Origin: Gammaproteobacteria bacterium
GTDB lineage: Bacteria; Pseudomonadota; Gammaproteobacteria; Chromatiales; Chromatiaceae
Assembly: GCA_015231665.1 (NCBI GenBank)
Contig: JADGBD010000133.1
Coordinates: 1-6,004, forward strand
Direction of reading: 5' to 3'
Length of the DNA: 6,004 nt
Shown here: positions 1 through 6,004 of the stretch, piece by piece
Position numbering within the stretch: position 1 is the first letter of the stretch
How the letters are laid out: each line of letters starts with the position of its first letter
Notes under the pieces: generated by a model
Told to the model about the DNA's origin: nothing
Databases searched by the model: none
What the model saw: only the letters and a program-made list of their open reading frames with translations
Made by a program: the position numbers and the translations under genes

Positions 1-1072
1 CCAGGTTGATTTCCGCCGGGTCTTCCGCAGTGGAGATATTGACCTCGGTGGTATTCAGGATATTCAGACCGGTATACAGGGATACGGTCTTACCGGAACC
101 GGTCGGGCCGGTAACCAGGATCATGCCGTAGGGTTTGGCCAGATTGTCCATGTAAAGCTGCTTCTGCTCGGGTTCATAACCCAGGGCATCGATCCCCAGC
201 TTGGCGCTAGCGGGATCGAGGATACGCATAACGATCTTTTCACCGAACAGGGTCGGGCAAGTACTGACACGAAAATCGATGGCCTTGTTCTTCGACAGGG
301 TCAGCTTGATGCGGCCATCCTGAGGCACGCGCCGCTCGGCGATGTTCATCCGCGACATGACCTTCAATCGCGAGGTAATCCGCGGGGCCATGGCGTTTGG
401 CGGCTGGGCGTACTCGTGGAGCATGCCGTCCTGGCGGAGGCGGATGCGATAGACCTTCTCGTAGGGTTCCAGATGGATATCCGAAGCGCCCTTGTTGATC
501 GCATCCACCAGCACCTTGTTGACGAAGCGGACAATGGGGGCGTCATCTATGCCGGACTCATCGTTGGGGTCCGCCGCTTTCTCGGTGTCGGCAAACTCCA
601 GGTTGCCCAGGTCCTCGTCCAGCATATCCGCCATGCTGGTGTCATTGGCGGCGAGGGCCTTCTCGATCGCCGGCAGCAGTTTCTCCACGTCCACCAGCAC
701 CGCCTCGGTGGCCAGGCCGGTGTGAAAACGCATCTCATCCAGGGCCTGGTGGGCGGTGGGGTCGGACAGGGCAAGGAACAGCTTGTTGCCGCGCTTGAAC
801 AGGGGCAGGGCGTGGTGTTTGCGGATCAGCTTCTCCGCCACCAGCTTGACCGGCATCTGTGCGGTGGCCATGGCGTCCAGATCGAACAGGGGCACGCCGT
901 ATTCGAGGGAGGCAATCACGGCAATATCCTTGCCCGTGGCCAGCTTGGCCTCCACCAGATAGGAGACAAAAGGCATGCGTTTTTTGCGCGCGCCCTCGGT
1001 GGCTTCCTGGGCCGCCGACTCGCTCAGGACATTGTCCTGCACCAAGCGGCGCGCCAAACCAGTGAGAGCCAT
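1..1072 (-). CDS. pilB: Type IV pilus assembly (extension) ATPase PilB, N-terminal 357 residues; 3' end outside window
   Basis: PilB is the cytoplasmic hexameric ATPase that drives pilin polymerisation at the inner-membrane base of the type IV pilus. The reverse-strand reading starts MALTGLARRLVQDNVL, which resembles the start of Pseudomonas PilB. Residues about 1-145 form the T2SSE_N/MshEN-type domain. An acidic linker follows (about 146-175), then the secretion-ATPase N2 region with SDIHLEPY at 197-204, RLRQDG at 211-216 and VPQDGR at 249-254. The Walker A motif GPTGSGKT is at 322-329. The reading runs off the window at residue 357; PilB proteins are usually about 570 residues, so Walker B, the His box and the tetracysteine zinc region are not visible. 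The ATG at 1070-1072 matches the family start, but its ribosome site is poor (only AGG, three bases upstream). The conserved EDPVE segment reads EDPAE (350-354). pilC and pilD commonly follow pilB, but that side is not in the window. The identification is firm; GspE or MshE is less likely given the overall PilB-like sequence. Confidence 0.95.
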   Translation of the reverse strand, partial: MALTGLARRLVQDNVLSESAAQEATEGARKKRMPFVSYLVEAKLATGKDIAVIASLEYGVPLFDLDAMATAQMPVKLVAEKLIRKHHALPLFKRGNKLFLALSDPTAHQALDEMRFHTGLATEAVLVDVEKLLPAIEKALAANDTSMADMLDEDLGNLEFADTEKAADPNDESGIDDAPIVRFVNKVLVDAINKGASDIHLEPYEKVYRIRLRQDGMLHEYAQPPNAMAPRITSRLKVMSRMNIAERRVPQDGRIKLTLSKNKAIDFRVSTCPTLFGEKIVMRILDPASAKLGIDALGYEPEQKQLYMDNLAKPYGMILVTGPTGSGKTVSLYTGLNILNTTEVNISTAEDPAEINL

Positions 1073-1080
1073 GAGCCTAT

Positions 1081-1100
1081 AAGTGCTGATAAATGCTGAT
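1081..1100. repeat. Tandem 10-bp repeat in the pilB leader
   Basis: Two adjacent 10-bp units, aagtgctgat and aaatgctgat, differ at one base. They lie 9-28 bases upstream of the pilB ATG, so they would be in the untranslated leader if transcription starts near 1107. The spacing equals roughly one helical turn, which could suit a DNA-binding protein or simply be a small duplication. No known operator was recognised. Confidence 0.5.
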
Positions 1101-1113
1101 TGAACCGGAACCA

Positions 1114-1142
1114 AGTATAACCACAACCCCCCGAGTTATACA
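1114..1142 (-). promoter_or_regulatory. Weak candidate sigma-70 promoter for pilB
   Basis: On the minus strand TATACT (1119 to 1114) is a good -10 match and lies about 41 bases upstream of the pilB start. At 17-bp spacing the -35 position reads TGTATA (1142 to 1137), which is a poor match. No sigma-54 GG/GC element was seen in the gap. The call rests almost entirely on the -10. Confidence 0.25.
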
Positions 1143-1217
1143 GGCCCCATTTGCGCGGCATCCGGCCCTATCGTGAGCCCATTCGGGCGGGATCGACGCG
1201 GCCCAGGCGGAGGAACT

Positions 1218-1246
1218 TTGATTTTTGCGGGCGATGAACGCACAAT
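1218..1246 (+). promoter_or_regulatory. Candidate sigma-70 promoter for adk
   Basis: TTGATT at 1218-1223 and CACAAT at 1241-1246 are separated by exactly 17 bp. Each matches four of six consensus bases. Transcription would start near 1253 and give a leader of about 50 bases before the adk ATG. A second -35-like TTGAAA at 1254-1259 has no good -10 at normal spacing. Confidence 0.4.
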
Positions 1247-1304
1247 GCGCCGCTTGAAAACTCATCGTCTCTCCCATTCAACTCTATTTTAACGAGGATA
1301 CATC

Positions 1305-1946
1305 ATGCGTTTGATTCTTCTGGGCGCCCCTGGCGCTGGCAAGGGCACCGTCGCCAAGCTGCTGACGGCTATGGACGGTTCGGTACAGATCTCCACCGGC
1401 GACATCCTGCGCGCTGCGGTCAAGGCCGGCACCGAGCTGGGCAAGCAGGCTGAAGCGGCGATGAAGGCCGGCGAGCTGGTCTCTGATGACCTGATCATGG
1501 GCATCATGAAGGAGCGCCTGCAGGAAGCGGATTGCAAGAACGGCTACCTGCTCGACGGCTTCCCCCGCACCATTCCTCAGGCCGAGGCACTCAAGGTGCT
1601 GCTGGCGGACATCAGCGACAAGCTCGACGGTGCGGTCAACCTCAATGTGCCTCGGGATGTGATCCTGGACCGCTTGACCACCCGCCGCACCTGTACCGAC
1701 TGTGGCGCCATCTACAACGTCAAGTCCAATCCGCCCAAGGTGGAAGGCAAGTGCGACAAGTGTGGCGGCCCGGTGGTGCAGCGCGATGACGAAACTGAAG
1801 AGGCCATCTCCAACCGCCTCGACGTATTCAACAAGCAGACCGCCCCGCTGGTGGGCTTCTACGAGAAGGAAGGCCTGCTGCTGGATATCAACGCCACCTC
1901 CAGCGACGCCGTGGTCGAAGCCATCAAGGCCCATCTGGCCAAGTAA
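1305..1946 (+). CDS. adk: Adenylate kinase, four-cysteine zinc LID type (213 aa)
   Basis: Adk catalyses ATP + AMP = 2 ADP in the cytoplasm and keeps the adenine nucleotide pool in balance. The protein is full length for the long bacterial form. The P-loop GAPGAGKGT is at residues 7-15. The AMP-binding segment STGDILR is at 30-36, DGFPR at 84-88, and the LID domain covers about 125-162. The LID carries C130-x2-C133 and C150-x2-C153, the zinc-binding arrangement known from Gram-positive Adk and some proteobacteria; E. coli Adk has no such cysteines. Arginines expected to contact phosphates are present (R127 or R128, R160, R171). The usual Gln after the P-loop Thr is Val16. The ATG is supported by a GAGG ribosome site at 1294-1297 with seven bases of spacing. 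The gene appears to be transcribed alone: pilB diverges from it and the phytochrome kinase converges on it. Confidence 0.97.
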   Translation: MRLILLGAPGAGKGTVAKLLTAMDGSVQISTGDILRAAVKAGTELGKQAEAAMKAGELVSDDLIMGIMKERLQEADCKNGYLLDGFPRTIPQAEALKVLLADISDKLDGAVNLNVPRDVILDRLTTRRTCTDCGAIYNVKSNPPKVEGKCDKCGGPVVQRDDETEEAISNRLDVFNKQTAPLVGFYEKEGLLLDINATSSDAVVEAIKAHLAK

Positions 1947-1955
1947 AGTAACCAA

Positions 1956-1971
1956 CCGCCAGGGACGGCGG
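1956..1971. terminator. Short GC hairpin in the convergent adk / kinase gap; possible bidirectional terminator
   Basis: CCGCC (1956-1960) and GGCGG (1967-1971) form a perfect 5-bp stem with a 6-base loop, 10 bases after the adk stop and 10 bases past the kinase stop. There is no clean T run on either side. The minus-strand read continues into a partly T-rich stretch (TTGGTTACTTT), so termination of the kinase transcript is slightly better supported than that of adk. The location is right but the stem is short. Confidence 0.4.
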
Positions 1972-1981
1972 CTATCCTCCT

Positions 1982-4966
1982 CTACACCTCCGCCAACAAC
2001 GCCTTTAGCGCGCTGGTCGCCTGTTCGAAGTCGAAGTCATTCAACGCCTGCTCCATTTGGCTGGCGTGGCTGGCGGAGGCGCTCTGCAGCAGCTCGCGGT
2101 GCTCTTCAAACAGGCTGATGGCCTTTATGTTGCTGCGGCTGAGCAATTCCAGCAGCCGCTGGCCCAATTGCGCCAACTGCTGCCGATCCAGATGAACTGA
2201 CCCCGTCGCACCGGCGGCCTCCGCCTGTTCGTTGCCTAACCTTGGCGCCGGTTCGAGCAGGGCGCTTGCATCCAGACTGTCGATCAGCTCCAGGGGGATG
2301 CTGAACCAGAAGGTGCTGCCCTGACCCGGCTGGCTGTCCACGCCAATGCTGCCGTCCATCAGCTCGACCAGGCGCTTGCTCAGAATCAGTCCCAGACCGC
2401 TACCGCCATAGCGGCGGTTGCTGGCGCCATCGAGCTGTTCGAACAGATTGAACAGGCGCGACTGGTCCTCCTGGCTGATGCCAATGCCGCTATCCTTGAC
2501 CTGAAACTGGAGGACGGCCCTCTGCCCGGGCTGGGGATTGGCGCGGATGCTCAGCTGGACCGATCCCTGCTCGGTGAATTTGATCGCATTGCTCAGCAGA
2601 TTGCGCAGGATTTGGCTCAGGCGTTGGCTATCGCCCTTGAAACGGCATTGGCCGAGGGCGGGATTGAGCTTGAGCTTAAAGCTAAGCCCCTTTTTGCGCG
2701 CCTCCGCCAGCAGCAGGCTTTGCAGATCTTCCATCACCTCATTGAGGCAGAAGGGTTGGCGCTCCAGGCTCAGGCGATCGGCCTCGATCTGGGTGAAGTC
2801 GAGCAGATTGTTGATCAGCGCCAGCAGGTCGCGGGAAGATTGGGTCGCCAGCTCCAGCGGACGCTGCAGCTGGGGATGATCCTTACTCTTTAGCCGCGCC
2901 AGCTCGAGCATGCCGAGAATGCCGTTGAGCGGCGTGCGCAGTTCGTGGCTCATGGTGGCGAGAAAGACGCTTTTGCTGCGGCTGGCGGCCTCGGCGTGGT
3001 TCTTGGCCTCGCGCAGTTGCATCTCCAGCTGCTTGCGGCTGGTCAGATCGGTGTGGGTGCCAATGACCCGCAGCGGCTGGCCCTGGGCGTCCTGTTCGAT
3101 CAGGCTGGCGCGCTGTAGCACCCAGCGGTAGCTGCCATCCTTGCAGCGCAGGCGCAGGTCGAGGGCGTAACCACCGTCCTCGCGCAGGCTCTGTTGGATG
3201 CGCTCGAGCAGGGCTTCGCGCTGATCCGCTGGCAGCAGGCGGGCCATCAGGCTGGGGAAATCGGCCTCCAGTTCATCCACCCCATAGCCGAGCATGCTGG
3301 CGAAGGCGGGGTTGATGAACACCTTGTTTTCCGTCAGATTCCAGTCCCAGATGCCGTCGTTGGTCGCCTGCAGGGCCAGGGAGTAGCGCTGCTGAATCTC
3401 CCGCTGCAGGGCCTGGGCCTGCTCCAGCCGATGCTTTTGCGCTACCCCCTCGGTGAGGGCGCGAGCGAGCAGACCAGCGGCCTCCTGCTCTACCCTGCCC
3501 CAGCTCTGGCTGCGACCACGCCAGGATTCGTTCCAGGTCTCAAAGGAGGTGCGCGGCGACAGGCGCACCGCACCGCTGGCGTCCGCCAGCAGGGTTTTTT
3601 GCGGATTACCGGCCCAGCGCACGGTACGCAGGCGCTCCGGGCGCAGCCAGATCATGCCGTTGCGCCTGTCCCCATCCCAGGGCGCGGCCAGCAGGCCGGA
3701 GGCGACATCGGCATAGGCCTGCGCCGGGGCAAAGCGCTGCGACAGATCGTCGCAGGCGAAGACCTCTGCCGGCGGCTGTTGCCCCAGCCAGTCCAGCAGG
3801 GCCTCGATCTGCTCGGCGCTGGGCAGCTCACCCATGCTGCACACCGAGCCTTCGATCAGCACCAACAGCCCGCCGGCATCCAGCAGACCCAGCAGCTCCG
3901 GCTGCAGCTGCTGCAGCACCCGATCCTCGCTGTCGATGTTGATGATGCTCAGCAGCCGACCGATGATGCCGCTGACCTCGGTGCCCAGGTCGTGGCGCAG
4001 CTTGGCCTCCATCGCCGAGAGCTTGCTCGATGCCGCCTGACTCAGGCCGATGGCGGCGTCCTGCAGAGCCAGAGGCAGGGATCGGGGGCTCATGTGGTGG
4101 CAGGCAATCAGACCCCAAAGGCGGCCGTTCTGCCACAGGGAGATGGACAGTGAGGCCTTGACCCCCATGTTGTGCAGGTACTCCACATGCACCGGTGAGA
4201 AGCTGCGCAGGGCCGAGCGGCTCAGGTCCAGCGGGACATGGCTGTGGGGATTGCGTTGGGGCAGCAGGGGGACGTCCTCTGCCTCCACATCATGCACCTG
4301 GCGCAGGGGGTTGAGGGCGTAGAGGGCACGGGCCTGGGGTGGGATGTCGCTGGCGGGAAAGCGCGTGCCCAGGTAGGAGCTCAGGCCGGGGCTGAGGGCC
4401 TCGGCAATGACCTCGCCATCCCAGTTGCTGTCGAAGCGGTAGATCATCACCCGATCAAAGCCGCTGAGCTGTTGGGCCACCTCGGCCACCCGCTGCATGT
4501 AGGCGGCTTCTTCCGGCTCATCGCCAATGCGCAGCAGGGCGCGCTGGGTGGCAAGAACGATCTGCGCCAGCTGCAGGACCTCGGTCTGGCTTTCCCGGCT
4601 CAGCTCCAGCACCGGCAAATCGCCGCTGAAGAACAGGCGTGCCTGCAGCGGCTCACCCTGATGGCCCTGAAGATGCAGAGAAGCTGAGCTGCTGAGCTGG
4701 CCCTGGGCATCCTCAATCAACTGCTCGATCAACGCGGCTGCCTTTGCTCCCAGCAGCTGACTCAGGGGTTGGTCCAGAGCCGCCTCGGCGGATGCCAGAT
4801 CGAGCAAATCCGCCAGATTGGCGCTGACCTGGAGGACGCGACGGCTGGCATCCGGGGAGAGGGCCAGCAGGTAGCCCTGGGGCTGAATCCGGCCGAGTTG
4901 GTGAATCGGCTCGCTGTCACAGCGTGACAGGGCTTGCTGCAGCTCCGCTTCGGTATAACTACTCAT
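1982..4966 (-). CDS. Bacteriophytochrome sensor histidine kinase (994 aa): PAS-GAF-PHY-PAS-HisKA-HATPase plus helical tail
   Basis: This is a predicted soluble red/far-red light sensor that autophosphorylates on His. No membrane segment is visible. The N-terminal PAS has Cys16 in the CDSEPIHQLGRIQPQG context, the expected biliverdin attachment site. The GAF domain (about 150-305) carries DRVMIYRF with Tyr176, PASDIPPQAR with Asp207, and His260 and His290. These four positions carry the same numbers as in Deinococcus BphP. Residue 259 is Val, so the plant/Cph1-type GAF cysteine is absent. The PHY domain (about 310-510) has tongue motifs W451-A-G and PRTSF (471-475). A second PAS with a PAC segment spans about 523-645. 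HisKA has SHELRTPLNG with His674. The ATPase has N793, DSGIGI (825-830) and GGSGLGL (854-860). The tail (about 920-994) is helical. The ATG at 4964-4966 was chosen over an upstream TTG (5027-5029) because the phytochrome homology begins there and AGG lies six bases upstream. No receiver domain or adjacent regulator is present. Confidence 0.95.
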   Translation of the reverse strand: MSSYTEAELQQALSRCDSEPIHQLGRIQPQGYLLALSPDASRRVLQVSANLADLLDLASAEAALDQPLSQLLGAKAAALIEQLIEDAQGQLSSSASLHLQGHQGEPLQARLFFSGDLPVLELSRESQTEVLQLAQIVLATQRALLRIGDEPEEAAYMQRVAEVAQQLSGFDRVMIYRFDSNWDGEVIAEALSPGLSSYLGTRFPASDIPPQARALYALNPLRQVHDVEAEDVPLLPQRNPHSHVPLDLSRSALRSFSPVHVEYLHNMGVKASLSISLWQNGRLWGLIACHHMSPRSLPLALQDAAIGLSQAASSKLSAMEAKLRHDLGTEVSGIIGRLLSIINIDSEDRVLQQLQPELLGLLDAGGLLVLIEGSVCSMGELPSAEQIEALLDWLGQQPPAEVFACDDLSQRFAPAQAYADVASGLLAAPWDGDRRNGMIWLRPERLRTVRWAGNPQKTLLADASGAVRLSPRTSFETWNESWRGRSQSWGRVEQEAAGLLARALTEGVAQKHRLEQAQALQREIQQRYSLALQATNDGIWDWNLTENKVFINPAFASMLGYGVDELEADFPSLMARLLPADQREALLERIQQSLREDGGYALDLRLRCKDGSYRWVLQRASLIEQDAQGQPLRVIGTHTDLTSRKQLEMQLREAKNHAEAASRSKSVFLATMSHELRTPLNGILGMLELARLKSKDHPQLQRPLELATQSSRDLLALINNLLDFTQIEADRLSLERQPFCLNEVMEDLQSLLLAEARKKGLSFKLKLNPALGQCRFKGDSQRLSQILRNLLSNAIKFTEQGSVQLSIRANPQPGQRAVLQFQVKDSGIGISQEDQSRLFNLFEQLDGASNRRYGGSGLGLILSKRLVELMDGSIGVDSQPGQGSTFWFSIPLELIDSLDASALLEPAPRLGNEQAEAAGATGSVHLDRQQLAQLGQRLLELLSRSNIKAISLFEEHRELLQSASASHASQMEQALNDFDFEQATSALKALLAEV
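1985..2209 (-). other. C-terminal HPt-like helical tail of the phytochrome kinase, without the phospho-accepting His motif
   Basis: These bases encode residues about 920-994. After an Ala/Glu/Pro-rich linker (about 897-919), the segment shows leucine-rich helices (LAQLGQRLLELL, then LFEEHRELL) and ends with a FDFEQATSALKAL element. Similar helical tails occur at the ends of many multidomain kinases, from family knowledge. The HxLKG(S/A) signature of true HPt domains is absent; the histidines present (925, 956, 967) are not in that context. It could be a dimerisation or regulatory module. The family call is tentative. Confidence 0.5.
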
Positions 4967-5088
4967 GACTGGCCTGAGGCTGTGGCTGGAGGATGCGCTA
5001 ATGGTCAAACATCCCAGCGCCAGGGTCAACTAACGATCATGGAGCTGACAGCGCCACCCCGTAACATGAAACATCTCTTGGCCGCTTC

Positions 5089-5109
5089 GGGACTCGGGAC
5101 CCGGGACTC
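5089..5109. repeat. Three tandem 7-bp units, GGGACTC / GGGACCC / GGGACTC
   Basis: Units at 5089-5095, 5096-5102 and 5103-5109 are contiguous; the middle one differs by a single base. The variant creates the palindrome CCCGGG at 5100-5105. The array lies in the divergent promoter region, about 120 bp upstream of the kinase start and 70 bp upstream of the permease start. It is read directly from the sequence; whether it is a dispersed intergenic repeat of this genome or a local expansion is not visible here. Confidence 0.75.
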
Positions 5110-5163
5110 GTGAGTTGCCACGGATTTTTCAGTAAAAGCTGGCGGCTGGCTGTAGGCAGCAAA

Positions 5164-5178
5164 ATGAACTTTACTTGA
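5164..5178 (+). other. Possible four-codon leader ORF (MNFT) upstream of the ABC permease
   Basis: ATG AAC TTT ACT TGA occupies these bases, in the same frame as the permease, whose ATG begins three bases after the stop. A weak ribosome-site candidate TAGG (5153-5156) precedes it at seven bases, while the permease ATG itself has no visible Shine-Dalgarno sequence. This would fit translation reinitiation, but so short an ORF can easily occur by chance. Confidence 0.2.
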
Positions 5179-5181
5179 ACA

Positions 5182-6004
5182 ATGAAGCCTGCCGATCTGT
5201 TTTGCCTTGCCCTCGGTGCCCTGCGCGGAGCCCTGCTGCGCACCGGCCTGATGTTGCTGGCGATGGCCATTGCCGTGGCGGCGGTGCTGCTGCTCACCGC
5301 CCTGGGCGAGGGGGCGCGGCGTTATGTGGTGGACAGCTTCGCCGAGCTGGGCAGCCATTTGCTCATCGTCCTGCCCGGGCGCAGCGAGACCAGCGGCGGT
5401 GCGCCGCCCATGCCCGGCGAGTCGCCGCGCGATCTGACCCTGGAAGATGCCCTGGCCCTGCAGCGCAGCCCCCATGTGCGCCACGTGGCGCCACTGATGC
5501 TGGGCAGCGCCCTGGCCTCGCGCGGCAGCCGTGAACGTGAGGTGACGGTGATGGGCGCCACCTGGGAGCTGCAGCAGGTGCGTCAGCTGCAGCTGGCGCG
5601 GGGCCGCTTTCTGCCCGCTGGCGATCCCCGCCGCAGCGGCCCGGTGGTGGTGCTGGGGGACAAGCTCCGGCAGGAGTTGTTCGGCCATACCAATCCCCTC
5701 GGAGAATGGCTGCGTCTGGGAGACAGGCGCTTTCGCGTCATCGGCGTGCTCAGCCAGCTGGGGCGCGGCATTCCGGTGGATTTTGGCGACATCGCCCTGA
5801 TTCCGCTGAGCGCCGCCAGTGCCCTGTTCAATCAGGGCTCGCTGTATCGCATCCTCATCCAGGCCCAGAGCCGTGAGCAGGTGGCGGCGGCCAAGCGCTT
5901 CGTGCTTGCCAGCCTGCGTGCCCGCCATGAGGGCGAGGAAGACGTGACCCTGATCACCCAGGATGCCTTGCTCGCCACCTTTGATCAGATTCTGCGCACC
6001 CTCA
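5182..6004 (+). CDS. MacB/FtsX-family ABC transporter permease, N-terminal 274 residues; 3' end outside window
   Basis: This protein is the membrane subunit of an ABC system of the MacB/LolC/FtsX superfamily, which couples cytoplasmic ATP hydrolysis to work in the periplasm, such as tripartite efflux or lipoprotein handling. The start MKPADLFCLALGALRG and an Arg-Thr before the first membrane helix are typical. The first transmembrane segment spans about 21-43 and is followed by a GEGARRYV segment at its periplasmic exit. Residues about 44-255 form a MacB_PCD-type periplasmic domain, with GRFLPAGD (141-148), VVVLGDKL (155-162) and FRVIGVL (184-190). The window ends before the second to fourth membrane helices; such proteins are about 400 residues. 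The ATG at 5182-5184 is the first after an in-frame TGA (5176-5178), so an upstream start is unlikely, but no ribosome site is visible. A partner ATPase and a membrane-fusion protein would be expected nearby but are not upstream. The substrate cannot be told from this part. Confidence 0.9.
   Translation, partial: MKPADLFCLALGALRGALLRTGLMLLAMAIAVAAVLLLTALGEGARRYVVDSFAELGSHLLIVLPGRSETSGGAPPMPGESPRDLTLEDALALQRSPHVRHVAPLMLGSALASRGSREREVTVMGATWELQQVRQLQLARGRFLPAGDPRRSGPVVVLGDKLRQELFGHTNPLGEWLRLGDRRFRVIGVLSQLGRGIPVDFGDIALIPLSAASALFNQGSLYRILIQAQSREQVAAAKRFVLASLRARHEGEEDVTLITQDALLATFDQILRTL

Larger units (their letters stand above)
4967..5181. other. Divergent intergenic region between the phytochrome kinase and the ABC permease
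   Basis: This 215-bp gap must hold the 5' control regions of both genes. I see no convincing -35/-10 pair in either direction; TTGCCA at 5115-5120 has no matching -10. GGTCAA occurs at 5003-5008 and 5024-5029, 21 bp apart in the same orientation, in the likely kinase leader. Three GC-rich 7-bp units sit near the middle, and the bases around 5121-5137 are A/T-rich. No RNA gene or further protein-coding region was recognised. Confidence 0.6.

Noticed and set aside
416..1099. Plus-strand open frame of 227 codons
   Set aside because: It lies antisense to pilB, whose protein matches PilB along its length. The plus-strand translation shows no recognisable family and is a shadow of GC-rich codon use.
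1177..1188. GCCC-ATTC-GGGC hairpin in the pilB/adk gap
   Set aside because: A 4-bp stem with no T run is too weak to call a terminator or regulatory RNA.
1284..1955. Minus-strand open frame of 223 codons
   Set aside because: It is almost exactly antisense to adk and has no recognisable domain; long antisense frames are common in GC-rich genes.
3194..4153. Plus-strand open frame of 319 codons
   Set aside because: It is antisense to the GAF, PHY and PAS parts of the phytochrome kinase; its Gln/Gly/Leu-rich translation is typical of a shadow frame.
4967..5029. Upstream TTG start adding 21 residues to the phytochrome kinase
   Set aside because: The extra residues resemble no phytochrome N terminus. 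The ATG at 4966 places Cys16 at a normal distance and has a usable AGG upstream.
5026..5928. Minus-strand open frame of 300 codons
   Set aside because: It is antisense to the permease, whose plus-strand protein has a clear transmembrane segment and MacB-type periplasmic domain. The His/Gln/Ala-rich antisense product resembles no family I know.

Overview
The window looks like chromosomal DNA from a GC-rich gammaproteobacterium. The best evidence is a PilB protein that closely follows the Pseudomonas-type PilB pattern. A sulfur-oxidising or phototrophic member of the Chromatiales or a related group is possible, but that is inference from gene content and not shown by the sequence. No tRNA, rRNA, CRISPR array, insertion sequence or phage gene was recognised.

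Layout, left to right: (1) positions 1-1072, minus strand: the N-terminal 357 residues of the type IV pilus extension ATPase PilB, cut by the left window edge just after the Walker A motif. (2) 1073-1304: a 232-bp divergent intergenic region with weak promoter candidates for pilB and adk and a 10-bp tandem repeat in the pilB leader. (3) 1305-1946, plus strand: a complete adenylate kinase gene (adk) of the zinc-binding four-cysteine LID type. (4) 1947-1981: a 35-bp convergent gap holding a short GC-rich hairpin. (5) 1982-4966, minus strand: a complete 994-residue bacteriophytochrome sensor histidine kinase (PAS-GAF-PHY-PAS-HisKA-HATPase) with a C-terminal helical tail that resembles HPt but lacks the HPt histidine motif. 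It has no receiver domain. (6) 4967-5181: a 215-bp divergent gap with three tandem 7-bp GC-rich units, a spaced GGTCAA repeat and a possible four-codon leader ORF. (7) 5182-6004, plus strand: the N-terminal 274 residues of a MacB/FtsX-family ABC transporter permease, cut by the right window edge.

The four genes do not form an operon: neighbours are divergent, convergent and divergent in turn. PilB would power pilus extension, Adk balances adenine nucleotides, the phytochrome kinase would convert red/far-red light into phosphotransfer, and the permease probably belongs to a tripartite export or lipoprotein/cell-envelope ABC system. The most interesting item is the phytochrome kinase, with intact chromophore-binding residues, an extra PAS domain, an unusual tail, and no response-regulator partner in view. 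I found no convincing evidence of a wholly new system here.
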